A stretch of DNA of 64,000 nucleotides from Streptacidiphilus melanogenes (GCF_000787835.1 NZ_BBPP01000015.1:1-64000); one strand, 5' to 3'. Numbered from the stretch's first letter, positions 35,979-45,594 are shown. The notes: generated by a model from the sequence alone, not told the origin. Translations and numbers: made by a program.

Positions 35979-36011
35979 GCCGGGCCGCCCCCGGGTGGAG
36001 GGCGGCCCGGC
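35979..36011 (-). terminator. Terminator after the purine permease
   Basis: GCCGGGCCGCCC (35979-35990) and GGGCGGCCCGGC (36000-36011) form a perfect 12-bp stem with a 9-nt loop, directly after the permease stop and before xdhC. Confidence 0.82.
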
Positions 36012-36017
36012 CTCGGC

Positions 36018-37493
36018 TCAGTGGACCCCGAGCCAGAGCTTGATCGGATGAAGTGCGAAGTAAACGAGGAAGACCGCGGTCAGACCCCACATCAGCACGC
36101 CCGGCTCGCGCCAGCGGCCACGTCCGGCCTTGATGGCGCAGTAGGCGATGACGCCCGCGCCGACGCCGGCGGTGATCGAGTAGGTGAACGGCATCAGGGC
36201 GATGGTGAGGAAGGCGGGGATCGCCACCTCGCGGTCGGCCCACTCGATGTGGCGGGCCTGGGCCAGCATCATCGAGCCGATGACGACCAGCGCGGCCGCC
36301 GCGACCTGGCCGGGCACCATGCCGGCCAGCGGGGTGAAGAACAGCATCGCCGCGAAGACCAGACCGGTCACGACGCTGGAGAAACCGGTGCGCGCGCCCT
36401 CGCCGACGCCGGTCGCCGACTCGATGAAGACCGTCTGCCCGGAGGCTCCGGCCACACCGCCGATGATGCCGCCGGTGCCGTCGACGAACAGCGCCTTGGA
36501 CAGGCCGGGCATCCGGCCCTGCTCGTCGGCCAGCCCGGCCTCGGTGCCGATGCCGATGATGGTCGCCATCGCGTCGAAGAAGCCGGCCAGGACCAGCGCG
36601 AAGACGGCGAACCCGGCGCTGAGCGCGCCCATGCCCTTGCTGCCGAACGCGCCGAACAGGTCGATGTGCCCGAAGAGCCCGAAGTCCGGTGAGGCGACCG
36701 GGTTCCCGGGCCACTTCGGCACCGAGATGCCCCAGGTGGCGTCGGGGATGTTCAGCGCGGCGTTGAGGATCAGCGACAGCACGGTGCCGACGACGATGCC
36801 GATCAGGATCGCGCCCGGGACCTTGCGGGTCTGCAGGATGAAGATGGTCAGCAGGGTGATCGCGAAGATCAGCACCGGCCAGCCCTGCAGGTTGTCGCTG
36901 ACGCCCAGCTGGAGCGGGGTGTCGGTGTGGGCGGCGTCCGGGATGCGCGACACGAAGCCGGCGTTGACCAGGCCGATGAGCGCGATGAACAGGCCGATCC
37001 CGATGGTGATGGCGTGCTTGAGCGCCATCGGGATGCCGTTCATGATCTTCTCGCGCAGGCCGGTGACGACCAGCAGCACGATCGCGGCGCCGTAGATGAC
37101 ACAGAGTCCCATGGCCTGGGGCCAGGTCACATGAGGGACCATCACCGCGGCGAGGGTGTTCGAGACGCTCAGACCGGCTGCCGCGGCGAGCGGCGCGTTG
37201 CCGACGACGCCGAGCAGGATGGTCGTGATCGCCGCGGCGACGGCCGTGGCGGTGGTGACCTGCGCGTGGCTGAGATGGTGCCCGTTCACGTCCGGAACGG
37301 ACAGGATGATCGGGTTCAGCAGCAGGATGTACGCCATCGCCATGAAGGTGGTCAGACCACCTCGGACCTCGCCCGCGATGGTGGATCCTCGGGCGGAGAT
37401 CTTGAAGAAGCTGTCGATGACGTTCTTCGGCTTCGGCGTGGGTCTGTTGGGGTCGGACGGAGAGACGCTGGGTTCCGTGGAGATCTGGGTCAC
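36018..37493 (-). CDS. AzgA-type purine (adenine/guanine/hypoxanthine) permease
   Basis: A 491-residue membrane protein of the AzgA/PbuG branch of nucleobase permeases, with about 12 hydrophobic segments. Signatures: ARGSTIAGEVRGGLTTFMAM at the N-terminus, GNAPLAAAAGLSVSNT, FFDAMATIIGIGTEAGL and ESATGVGEGARTG. It brings purine bases in for the xanthine dehydrogenase encoded just upstream. The GTG at 37493 follows GGGAG; the frame stays open upstream but encodes a Pro/Ala-rich stretch unlike the family. The approximately 200-bp leader contains an unusual A-rich run on this strand (near 37645-37680); no purine riboswitch fold was recognised. Confidence 0.9.
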   Translation of the reverse strand: MTQISTEPSVSPSDPNRPTPKPKNVIDSFFKISARGSTIAGEVRGGLTTFMAMAYILLLNPIILSVPDVNGHHLSHAQVTTATAVAAAITTILLGVVGNAPLAAAAGLSVSNTLAAVMVPHVTWPQAMGLCVIYGAAIVLLVVTGLREKIMNGIPMALKHAITIGIGLFIALIGLVNAGFVSRIPDAAHTDTPLQLGVSDNLQGWPVLIFAITLLTIFILQTRKVPGAILIGIVVGTVLSLILNAALNIPDATWGISVPKWPGNPVASPDFGLFGHIDLFGAFGSKGMGALSAGFAVFALVLAGFFDAMATIIGIGTEAGLADEQGRMPGLSKALFVDGTGGIIGGVAGASGQTVFIESATGVGEGARTGFSSVVTGLVFAAMLFFTPLAGMVPGQVAAAALVVIGSMMLAQARHIEWADREVAIPAFLTIALMPFTYSITAGVGAGVIAYCAIKAGRGRWREPGVLMWGLTAVFLVYFALHPIKLWLGVH

Positions 37494-37694
37494 GGTTCCA
37501 CTCCCAAGTTTCGAAGGGGGTTGGGGTGGGGCGGCCGGCCTGGGTGACCCGCTAGGTGGGGATTCAGGGGACGGTGCGGCGCGCTTTACTGATGGTGCTG
37601 CCGGTGTGTCACGGGCCTCGGCGAAGGCGTCGTGCCGGCTGGTGCGGGGTACATCGTTTTCTTTCTGTGGTGCTTTTTTGGTGCGTTGGGATGA

Positions 37695-37743
37695 CCCCGG
37701 GGCGGGGGCGGGAAGACCTGACATGGCTGTCCCCGCCCCGGGG
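37695..37743 (-). terminator. Terminator after xanthine dehydrogenase
   Basis: CCCCGGGGCGGGG (37695-37707) and CCCCGCCCCGGGG (37731-37743) form a perfect 13-bp stem with a 23-nt loop downstream of the large subunit gene. Confidence 0.75.
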
Positions 37744-37760
37744 TGGTCTGTGAGGTCCCG

Positions 37761-40118
37761 TTACTCCCCGGTGCCCGTCAGGTGCTCCGGCCGGACCGGT
37801 ACCCGGTTCAGCGCGAGACCCGTGGCCTGGCGGATGGCCGCGACGACGGCCGGGGTGGACGAGAGGGTCGGCGCCTCGCCGACGCCGCGCAGCCCGTAGG
37901 GGGCGTGCTCGTCGGCGAGTTCGAGGACCTCCACCGGCATGGGCGGGGTGTCCAGGATGGTCGGGATCAGGTAGTCGGTGAAGGACGGGTTCCTGACCTT
38001 GCCGTCCTTGACGACGATCTCCTCCATGACCGCGAGGCCCAGCCCCTGGGTGGAGCCGCCCTGGATCTGGCCGACCACGGAGAGCGGGTTGAGGGCCTTG
38101 CCCACGTCCTGGGCGGCGGCCAGCTCGACCACCTTGACCAGGCCCAGCTCCACGTCCACGTCCACCACGGCGCGGTGGGCGCAGAAGGTGTACTGGACGT
38201 GGCCGAAGCCCTGGCCGGTCTCCTTGTCGAAGGGGACGGTCGGTCGGTGGTGGTGCTCGCGGGTCAGGTCGATGGCGCTGTCGCCGAGCAGGTCCGCGAT
38301 CGGGACCAGCGCGCCGGCGGAGGCCGAGACGACCTTGCCGCCGACCAGCGACAGGTCGTTGTAGTCCCAGCCGTAGCGCTTGCGGCCGAGGGCGACCAGC
38401 TCGTTGCGCACCGCCTCGCAGGCCAGCTTGACGGCGCCGCCGGTCATGTACGTCTGCCGCGACGCGGAGGTCGAACCGGCCGAGCCCACCTCGGTGTTGG
38501 CGGGGTGGATGGTGACCTGCTCGACGCCGAGCTCGGTGCGGGCGATCTGGCCGTGGACGGTGACGCCGCCCTGGCCGACCTCGGCCATGGCCGTGTGCAC
38601 CATGGCGACCGGCTCACCGCCGATGACCTCCAGGCGGACCCGGGCGGTCGAGTAGTCGTCGAAGCCCTCGGAGAAGCCGACGTTCTTGATGCCGACCGCG
38701 TAGCCGACGCCGCGCACGATGCCCTCGCCGTGCGAGGTGTTGGACAGCGCACCGGGGATGTCACGGACGTCCAGGTGCGTGGTGTCCAGCGCAGGCGGCA
38801 GCGGCAGTGCCTTGACGCGGCGCAGCAGATCGGCGACCGGGGCCGGGGCGTCGATCTCCTGGCCGGTCGGCATGATGGAGCCCTGCTCCACCGCGTTGAT
38901 CTGACGCAGCTCCACCGGGTCCATGTTCAGCTCGGCGGCCAGCTTGTCCATCTGCGCCTCGTAGGCGAAGCAGGCCTGGACCGCGCCGAAGCCGCGCATC
39001 GCGCCGCAGGACGGGTTGTTGGAGTAGAGCGCGACCGCGAGCATGTTGACGTTCGGCACCTCGTAGGGGCCCATGCCCAGCGAGGCCGCGTTGCCGACGA
39101 CCGCGGGGGAGGCGGAGGCGTAGGCGCCGCCGTCCAGCACGATGCGGGCGTCGCAGTAGACGAGCTTGCCGTCGCGGGTCGCGCCGTGCTCGTAGCTGAG
39201 CTTGGCCGGGTGACGGTGCACGTGCCCGAAGAAGGACTCCTCGCGGGAGTACACGATCTTGACAGGCTTTCCGGTGCGCTGCGCCAGCAGGCAGGCGTGG
39301 ATCTGCATGGACAGGTCCTCGCGGCCGCCGAAGGCGCCGCCGACACCGGCGAGGGTGAGCCGGACCTTGTTCTCCGGCAGCCCGAGCACCGGCGCGATCT
39401 GCTCGCGGTCCACGTGCAGCCACTGGGTGGCGATGTAGAGGTCGACGCCGCCGTCCTCGGCGGGCACCGCCAGGCCGGACTCCGGGCCGAGGAACGCCTG
39501 GTCCTGCATGCCGACCACGTAGTCGCCCTTGATGACGACGTCGGCGAGTGCGCGCACCTCGTCGGTGACGCCCTGGCCGTACACCACCTTCTGCGAGTGG
39601 ACGACGTTGCCGGAGGCGTGGCCCTTGTACTCGGCCGGCTCGTGCACGTACCCGTACGTCTCCGGGTCGAGGCACTGCTCCTCGGTGGTGATGGTCGGCA
39701 GGATCTCGTACTCGACCTTGATCTTGGCGAGCGCGCGGCGGGCCGTCTCCGGGTGGTCGGCGGCCACGATGGCGATCGCCTCGCCGTGGTAGCGGATCTT
39801 GCCCATGGCCAGCGCCGGCTGGTCCTTGATCTCCAGGCCGTAGAACTTGGAGCCCGGGATGTCCTCGTAGGTCATCACGGCCTCGACGCCGGGGTGCCTG
39901 ACCGCCTCGGTGATGTCCACAGAGACGATCTTGGCGTGGGCGTGCGGGGAACGGAGCGCCATGCCCCAGAGCATGTTCTCGTGCCACATGTCGGAGGAGT
40001 AGGCGAACTCGCCCTTGACCTTCAGGATGCCGTCCGGGCGCAGCGGCGAGCCGCCGATGCCGTCGGGATGGGCGGTGGTGATGCCCTGGAGGTTCTTCTC
40101 GGTGCGGATCGTGCTCAC
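37761..40118 (-). CDS. Xanthine dehydrogenase, molybdopterin-binding subunit
   Basis: A 785-residue subunit of the three-subunit molybdenum hydroxylase oxidising hypoxanthine and xanthine to urate. Seen: GVGGAFGGRED (FGGxE-type cofactor motif), AMRGFGAVQACFAYE, and the catalytic Glu748 in LRGVGEAPTL. GTG start at 40118 overlaps the stop of the iron-sulfur subunit gene (GTGA). Gene order is FAD, 2Fe-2S, molybdenum subunit. Assignment as xanthine rather than another dehydrogenase rests on the purine neighbourhood and the adjacent purine permease. Confidence 0.9.
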   Translation of the reverse strand: MSTIRTEKNLQGITTAHPDGIGGSPLRPDGILKVKGEFAYSSDMWHENMLWGMALRSPHAHAKIVSVDITEAVRHPGVEAVMTYEDIPGSKFYGLEIKDQPALAMGKIRYHGEAIAIVAADHPETARRALAKIKVEYEILPTITTEEQCLDPETYGYVHEPAEYKGHASGNVVHSQKVVYGQGVTDEVRALADVVIKGDYVVGMQDQAFLGPESGLAVPAEDGGVDLYIATQWLHVDREQIAPVLGLPENKVRLTLAGVGGAFGGREDLSMQIHACLLAQRTGKPVKIVYSREESFFGHVHRHPAKLSYEHGATRDGKLVYCDARIVLDGGAYASASPAVVGNAASLGMGPYEVPNVNMLAVALYSNNPSCGAMRGFGAVQACFAYEAQMDKLAAELNMDPVELRQINAVEQGSIMPTGQEIDAPAPVADLLRRVKALPLPPALDTTHLDVRDIPGALSNTSHGEGIVRGVGYAVGIKNVGFSEGFDDYSTARVRLEVIGGEPVAMVHTAMAEVGQGGVTVHGQIARTELGVEQVTIHPANTEVGSAGSTSASRQTYMTGGAVKLACEAVRNELVALGRKRYGWDYNDLSLVGGKVVSASAGALVPIADLLGDSAIDLTREHHHRPTVPFDKETGQGFGHVQYTFCAHRAVVDVDVELGLVKVVELAAAQDVGKALNPLSVVGQIQGGSTQGLGLAVMEEIVVKDGKVRNPSFTDYLIPTILDTPPMPVEVLELADEHAPYGLRGVGEAPTLSSTPAVVAAIRQATGLALNRVPVRPEHLTGTGE

Positions 40119-40603
40119 TGCGACACCTCCGAGCTCGAACACTTGCGGGCCGAGGCGAGACGGACGGCGTCCATGATCTTCTCGTAACCGGTGCAGCGGC
40201 ACAGGTTGCCGGAGAGCGCCTCGCGGATGTCGTTGTCGCTGGGCTGCGGGTTGCGCTCCAGCAGGTCGTGGGACTGCACCAGCAGCCCCGGGGTGCAGAA
40301 GCCGCACTGCACGGCGCCCGCGTCGACGAAGGCCTGCTGCACGTCGTCCAGGCCGCCCTCCGGGTCGGCCAGGCCCTCGACGGTGCGGACCTCGCGGTCC
40401 TGCACCTGGCCGGCCGCGACCAGACAGGAGCAGACCGGGGCCCCGTCGAGGTAGACGGTGCAACTGCCGCACTCGCCCTGCTCGCACGCGTTCTTGGAAC
40501 CCGGCAGGCCCAGACGCTCGCGCAGCATGAACAGGAGGCTCTCGCCCTCCCAGACGTCGTCCGCCTCGACCTCGCGGCCGTTGGCGGTGAAGGTCACCCT
40601 CAT
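40115..40603 (-). CDS. Xanthine dehydrogenase, 2Fe-2S subunit
   Basis: A 162-residue electron-transfer subunit with both clusters intact: Cys40, Cys45, Cys48, Cys60 (plant-ferredoxin type) and Cys100, Cys103, Cys135, Cys137 (C-terminal type). The ATG overlaps the stop of the FAD subunit gene (ATGA) and its stop overlaps the next start, so the three subunits are translationally coupled. Confidence 0.94.
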   Translation of the reverse strand: MRVTFTANGREVEADDVWEGESLLFMLRERLGLPGSKNACEQGECGSCTVYLDGAPVCSCLVAAGQVQDREVRTVEGLADPEGGLDDVQQAFVDAGAVQCGFCTPGLLVQSHDLLERNPQPSDNDIREALSGNLCRCTGYEKIMDAVRLASARKCSSSEVSQ

Positions 40604-41505
40604 GCTGCGCTCCTCAGGGACTGCGTGTACTCGTTCCAGGTCCAGGTCAGGGTCCGCCGGGCCATGACCGCCAGCGCGTGGCGGCGGTAGGCGGCGGTCC
40701 CGCGGACGTCGTCGATCGGGGACGCGGCGGCGGCGACCAGTTCGCCGAAGCGCTGGATGGCGGCCGGGCCGATCAGGCCGCCGGACTGCCACAGGCCGCG
40801 GTCGGCCAGCTCGCCCGCGATGAACTCCTCGGCTTCCACGGCGCGCCGCGGCGTCGGGGCGGCCGAGCCGATGCCGGTGCCGACCGTGCCGTTCTTGGGG
40901 TGCAGCGCGATGCCGAAGGCGCACACCGCGATGACCATCGCGTTGCGGGTGCCGATCTTCGAGAACTGCTGCGGGCCGTCGGCGACGGGGATGCGGACGG
41001 CGCGGATCAGCTCGTCCGGTTCCAGGCTGTTGCGCTTGACGCCGACGTAGAACTCGTCGATCGGGATCAGCCGGGTGCCGCGTACCGACTCGGCCTCGAC
41101 GAGGACGTCACGGCCGGCGGCGAGCAGCGCGGGGTGGGCGTCACCGGCGGGCGAGGCGCCGCCCAGGTTGCCGCCGACGCTGCCGCGGTTGCGGATCTGG
41201 GGGGACCCGACGGTGTTGCCGGCCAGGGAGAGGCCCGGCAGCTCGGTGCTCAGTTCGCGGGTGATCCGGGCGTAGGGGACCGCGGCTCCGAGCCGGATCA
41301 CCTCGCCCTCCTGGCCCTCGAAACGGCCGGACTCCCATGCGGTCAGCTCGCTGATCCGGTTCAGGTCCAACAGGGCGGACGGGCGGTGACGGTCGAAGTT
41401 GAGCTCGACCATCACGTCCGTGCCGCCGGAGATCGGCAGTGCGGACGGGTGCTCGGCCTTCGCCGCGAGTGCCTCGTCCCAAGTGGCGGGCCGCAGGAAC
41501 TCCAT
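40600..41505 (-). CDS. Xanthine dehydrogenase, FAD-binding subunit
   Basis: A 301-residue FAD subunit (CO dehydrogenase flavoprotein type): PISGGTDVMVELN (28-40), TVGSPQIRNRGSVGGNLGGASPAGD for FAD binding (written here as TVGSPQIRNRGSVGG and NLGGASPAGD), and a CutC C-terminal domain. ATG start behind AAGGAG. First gene of the operon; its promoter lies in the 257-bp gap shared with the divergent peptidase gene. No copy of the ureide operator occurs there, so control differs, perhaps by the PucR protein encoded at 44 kb. Confidence 0.92.
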   Translation of the reverse strand: MEFLRPATWDEALAAKAEHPSALPISGGTDVMVELNFDRHRPSALLDLNRISELTAWESGRFEGQEGEVIRLGAAVPYARITRELSTELPGLSLAGNTVGSPQIRNRGSVGGNLGGASPAGDAHPALLAAGRDVLVEAESVRGTRLIPIDEFYVGVKRNSLEPDELIRAVRIPVADGPQQFSKIGTRNAMVIAVCAFGIALHPKNGTVGTGIGSAAPTPRRAVEAEEFIAGELADRGLWQSGGLIGPAAIQRFGELVAAAASPIDDVRGTAAYRRHALAVMARRTLTWTWNEYTQSLRSAA

Positions 41506-41749
41506 GCGGGTGACTCCTTCGGTGGGTACGACGAGCTATGCGTGGGGAGGTACAAGGGGAGGTGTGAGCAGTACACAATTCGCAGGTGGTGTGCCGTCAG
41601 TCACTGATGGCATGAGCTGCGCCGCCGAGCCCACCCGGATGGCTGTACGTTTCTCCAACGGGTGGCGAACGGCACGCGGACTGCGGATGGAGCCCGCGGG
41701 GCTGTTCTCCGCTCGCGAACAGGGCGGGCGCGGCTGCCACCCCTGGTCG

Positions 41750-41755
41750 TAGTGT
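41750..41755 (+). promoter_or_regulatory. -10 box of a leaderless peptidase transcript
   Basis: TAGTGT ends seven bases before the GTG start at 41763; no ribosome site is present. Confidence 0.5.
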
Positions 41756-41762
41756 CTGACCC

Positions 41763-43790
41763 GTGACAGAGCCCACGGCTAACCCGTTCCTGCAGCCCAG
41801 TGCCCTCCCCTTCGAGCTCCCGCCGTTCGCGGAGATCGAGGAGGCCCACTACCTGCCCGCCTTCGAGGCCGGCATGGCCGAGCAGCTCGCCGAGATCGAC
41901 GACATCACGGCGAACCCCGAAGCTGCGACCTTCGAGAACACCCTCGTCGCCCTCGAGCGCACCGGTCAGCTGCTGCGCCGGGTGAGTCTGGTGTTCTTCA
42001 ACAAAGTCTCCTCCGATTCCACGCCCACGCTGCGTGAACTCGACACCGAGATCACCCCGCGCCTGGCCGCGCACACCGACGCGATCCAGCTCGACCCCGC
42101 TCTCTTCGCCCGCATCGACGCCGTGCACGCGCGCCGCGAGGAGCTCGACCTCGACCACGCCGACCTGCGTCTGCTGGACCGCTGGCACTCCCGCTTCGTC
42201 CGCGGCGGCGCCCGCCTCGACGAGCCCGGCCAGGCCCGCCTGCGCGAGCTCAACGCCGAACTGGCCTCCCTCGGCGCCAGCTTCGAGACCAACCTGTTCG
42301 CCGCGACCCGCGCCGCCGCCCTGGTCCTCGACACTGCCGAGGAGCTGGACGGCCTCCCGGACGGCGAGGTCGCCGCCGCCGCGGAGAACGCCAAGGCGCT
42401 GGGCCACGACGGCAAGTACGTACTCAGCCTGAAGAGCTTCACCAACCAGACCGAGCTGGCCTCGCTCACCGATCCGTCGCTCCGCAGCCGCCTGCTCGAC
42501 GCCTCCCTCGCCCGCGGCCTCGCCGAGAACGGCCCGCTCGCCGTCCGCATGGCGGAGCTGCGCGCCGAGCGCGCCCGGCTGCTCGGCTTCCCCTCGCACG
42601 CCGCGTACGAGGTCGCCGACCAGACGGCGGGCACCACCGACGCCGTCGAGTCGATGCTCGGCCGCCTGGTCGCCCCCGCCGTCGCCAACGCCGACCGCGA
42701 GGGCGCGGCGCTTGCCGCGTCCGCAGGTGTGCCGAGCGTCGCGGCGGCGGACTGGCAGTACCTCTCCGAGCGGGTCCGCCAGGAGCGCTACGAGGTGGAC
42801 GGCGCGCAGATGCGCCCCTACCTGGAGCTCGAGTCCGTCCTGCACCGCGGCGTCTTCCACGCCGCGGGCCTGGTCTACGGCCTCACCTTCCACGCGCGGG
42901 AGGACCTCACCGCCCACCACCTGGACGCGCGCGTCTTCGAGGTCCGCGAGGCCGACGGCAGGCCGATCGGCCTGTACATCGGCGACTTCTTCGCCCGCGA
43001 GTCCAAGCGCGGCGGCGCGTGGATGACGGAGTACGTCCAGCAGTCGCACCTGCTCGGCCAGCTGCCGGTGGTCACCAACAACCTCAACATCGCCAAGCCC
43101 CCGGCGGGCGAGCCGGCCCTGCTCAGCTGGGACGAGGTGCGCACCCTGTTCCACGAGTTCGGCCACGCGCTGCACGGCCTCTTCTCCGATGTGAAGTACC
43201 CGTCGCAGTACATGGAGGTGCCGCGGGACTTCATCGAGTACCCCTCGCAGGTCAACGAGATGTGGCAGGAGTGGCCCGAGGTCCTGCAGAACTACGCCCG
43301 CCACGTCGACACCGGCGAGCCGATGTCCCCCGAGCTGGTCGCCCGGGTCCGCGAGGCGCAGAACTTCGGCGAGGGCTTCCGCACCGTCGAGCAGCTGGCT
43401 GCGACGCTGCTGGACTGGGCCTGGCACACCACCCCCGAGGGTGAGGGCGCGGGCGACGCCGCCGCGTTCGAGGCGGCGGCGCTGGAGCGGTACGGCCTGG
43501 CCCACCCGTCCATCCCGCCGCGCTACCGCACCGGCTACTTCGCCCACGTCTTCGCGGGCGGCTACTACGCCGCGGGCTACTACGGCTACATCTGGTCCGA
43601 GGTCCTGGACGCGGACACGGTGGAGTGGTTCAAGGAGTCCGACCGCCCGGTCCGCGAGAGCGGCGAGATCTTCCGCCGCACGCTGCTCAGCCCCGGCGGC
43701 AGCGCGGACCCCCTCACCGCCTTCGCCGCGTTCCGCGGCCGCGCCCCGGAGATCCAGCCCCTCCTGGCCCGCCGCGGGCTCGAAGGCTGA
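41763..43790 (+). CDS. M3-family zinc metallopeptidase (peptidyl-dipeptidase Dcp/oligopeptidase A type)
   Basis: A 675-residue cytoplasmic oligopeptidase. The zinc motif HEFGH is at 464-468 in LFHEFGHALHGLF, with a downstream Glu in the FIEYPSQVNEMW segment. It degrades short peptides. GTG start at 41763, apparently leaderless with TAGTGT at the expected distance. Divergent from xanthine dehydrogenase; no functional link is evident. Confidence 0.92.
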   Translation: MTEPTANPFLQPSALPFELPPFAEIEEAHYLPAFEAGMAEQLAEIDDITANPEAATFENTLVALERTGQLLRRVSLVFFNKVSSDSTPTLRELDTEITPRLAAHTDAIQLDPALFARIDAVHARREELDLDHADLRLLDRWHSRFVRGGARLDEPGQARLRELNAELASLGASFETNLFAATRAAALVLDTAEELDGLPDGEVAAAAENAKALGHDGKYVLSLKSFTNQTELASLTDPSLRSRLLDASLARGLAENGPLAVRMAELRAERARLLGFPSHAAYEVADQTAGTTDAVESMLGRLVAPAVANADREGAALAASAGVPSVAAADWQYLSERVRQERYEVDGAQMRPYLELESVLHRGVFHAAGLVYGLTFHAREDLTAHHLDARVFEVREADGRPIGLYIGDFFARESKRGGAWMTEYVQQSHLLGQLPVVTNNLNIAKPPAGEPALLSWDEVRTLFHEFGHALHGLFSDVKYPSQYMEVPRDFIEYPSQVNEMWQEWPEVLQNYARHVDTGEPMSPELVARVREAQNFGEGFRTVEQLAATLLDWAWHTTPEGEGAGDAAAFEAAALERYGLAHPSIPPRYRTGYFAHVFAGGYYAAGYYGYIWSEVLDADTVEWFKESDRPVRESGEIFRRTLLSPGGSADPLTAFAAFRGRAPEIQPLLARRGLEG

Positions 43791-43822
43791 GTTTCGCTCT
43801 CACGGGCCGTTGCCCTCTGCCA

Positions 43823-43922
43823 GGGCGCGGGGAACTGCGCGACAGGCCACCCTGAGTGGCAGGTCGCTCAGCGAGCAGGGCCATCCACGCAGGGTGGTTG
43901 CTCGCGCAGTTCACCGCGCCCC
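43823..43922 (+). repeat. Intergenic hairpin repeat, copy C
   Basis: Arms 43823-43842 (GGGCGCGGGGAACTGCGCGA) and 43902-43921 pair at 19 of 20 positions. The interior contains GCCACCCTGAGTGGC and GGGCCATCCACGCAGGGTGG, matching copy A. It lies after the M3 peptidase stop in a 238-bp gap with no gene. Confidence 0.78.
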
Positions 43923-44028
43923 TTGAGATAGTGCAGTGACAGGTCGCTTCGATTGCTCGCGCCCCTGACGCTTCCGGTACCGTTCCCCGGAAGCCCACCC
44001 CTTTTGCCGAGTTTCGGAGGTACCCGAC

Positions 44029-45594
44029 GTGCGGATCGGTGCGCTGCTGGCCCCCGCCGCACCGCCGATGCGGCTGCTCGCCGGGAGCGACGAGCTCGAC
44101 CGCGTGGTGACCGGCGTGATGACGACGGACCTGCGGGACCCGAGCCGGTACCTGCACGGCGGGGAGTTCGTGCTCACCGGGATGCTGTGGCGTTACGAGC
44201 CCGAGGACTCCGAGCGTTTCGTGCGCCACCTGGCCTCGGGAGGCGCCGCCGGGCTCGCCGCCGGAGAGGCGGAGGTCGGGCCCGTGCCGCAGGACCTGAT
44301 CGATGCGTGCGAGCGGCACCGCATGCCGCTCTTCGCCGTCGGCGAGGACGTCGCCTTCGGGGCCGTCACCGAGTTCGTCAACCGGCAGGTCTCCGCCGAC
44401 CGCGCTGCGGACCTGTCCGCGCTCGTCGAGCGGCACCGCATGCTCGTCTCCGCCGCCAGCGGGGCCGGGCTCGACGCCGTGCTGCAGCTCCTCGGCGGGG
44501 ACGTGGACCTGGAGAGCTGGGTGCTCACCCCGACCGCCCGGCTGGTCGCCGGCCCGGTCGACGGGCTCGACGCCGCCGAGCGGGAGGCGCTGGTCCGCGC
44601 CCACCTGGAGTCGCAGCGCAGACGCAGCACGCCGGCCAGCCGCACCCGGGTGGGCGAGCGTCAGTTCTCGCTGCTACCGGTTCCCGGCGGGACGCCGCTC
44701 GCCCAGTGGCTGCTCGCCGTCGAGGGTGACATCACCGACTGGACCGCGAAGCGCCGCCAGCTCGCCGAGAACCTCGCCGGCCTGGTCTCCGCGGAGCGGG
44801 TCCGCCGCGACGAGGGCCGCACGCTGCGCACCAGGCTCGCCGACGAGATGATCACCCTGCTCCAGCGCGACGCCGCGCCGGACGAGCTGCAGCGCGCCCT
44901 CGACGCCGCGCACGCGATGAGCAGCGGGCCCGAACTGCCCCTGCCGAAGACCTGGGTGGTGGTCTCCGTCGCCGGTCAGGCGCTCGCCGACGGGGAGGCC
45001 CGCGAGGCCGTCACCGAGGCGCTGACCGGTCTGGACGACCGGGCGCTGGTCGGCGACGACGCGGATGCGGCGGTGGTGCTGCTGCCGCAGCCGCAGGGCG
45101 AGCTGACCGCCTCCGAGGTCCTGGCCGACCTGCTGGCGCCGCTCGAGGCCGGGCTCGGCCCGGAGGGCCGACTCACCGTCGGCGTCAGCGCTCCCGCCGA
45201 CGGTGTCGGCGGCCTGCGCGGCGCGCTGGAGGAGGCCCGGCACGCGCGCCGCATCGCCACGGCCCGACTCGGCCGCCTCTGCGTCGCCGGGCCCGAGGAA
45301 CTCGCCTCGCACGTGCTGCTGCTGGCGGCCGTGCCGGACGAGGTGCGCCGCGCCTTCCGCTCCCGGCTGCTGGACCGCGTCATCGCCTACGACCTCGAGC
45401 ACCAGGCGGACCTCGTCCGCACCCTGGAGGCGTTCCTGCGCTACGACGGCTCCTGGACCCGCTGCGCGGCCGCGCTGCACGTCCACGTCAACACGCTGCG
45501 GTACCGGATCGGGCGGATCGAGGAACTGACCGGTCGTGACCTCTCCCGCCTGGAGGACCGGGTGGACTTCTTCCTCGCGCTCGAACTGAGCTGA
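44029..45594 (+). CDS. PucR-family regulator (purine catabolism type)
   Basis: A 521-residue regulator: N-terminal PucR domain (about 1-120, RVVTGVMTTDLRDPSRYL and GGEFVLTG), a GGDEF-like middle region, and a C-terminal HTH_30 (YDGSWTRCAAALHVHVNTLRYRIGRIEELTG compressed here to TRCAAALHVHVNTLRYRIG, about 472-495). Family founders activate purine catabolic genes. It lies 2.5 kb from xanthine dehydrogenase, separated by a peptidase gene. GTG start behind GGAGG. Confidence 0.85.
   Translation: MRIGALLAPAAPPMRLLAGSDELDRVVTGVMTTDLRDPSRYLHGGEFVLTGMLWRYEPEDSERFVRHLASGGAAGLAAGEAEVGPVPQDLIDACERHRMPLFAVGEDVAFGAVTEFVNRQVSADRAADLSALVERHRMLVSAASGAGLDAVLQLLGGDVDLESWVLTPTARLVAGPVDGLDAAEREALVRAHLESQRRRSTPASRTRVGERQFSLLPVPGGTPLAQWLLAVEGDITDWTAKRRQLAENLAGLVSAERVRRDEGRTLRTRLADEMITLLQRDAAPDELQRALDAAHAMSSGPELPLPKTWVVVSVAGQALADGEAREAVTEALTGLDDRALVGDDADAAVVLLPQPQGELTASEVLADLLAPLEAGLGPEGRLTVGVSAPADGVGGLRGALEEARHARRIATARLGRLCVAGPEELASHVLLLAAVPDEVRRAFRSRLLDRVIAYDLEHQADLVRTLEAFLRYDGSWTRCAAALHVHVNTLRYRIGRIEELTGRDLSRLEDRVDFFLALELS

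Noticed and set aside
37494-37694. Purine riboswitch in the permease leader
   Set aside because: The A-rich stretch drew attention, but I could not find the conserved three-way-junction core of purine riboswitches.
37494-37724. N-terminal extension of the purine permease (Pro/Ser/Ala-rich)
   Set aside because: The family begins near the GTG at 37493, which has a ribosome site; the extension looks like translated leader DNA.
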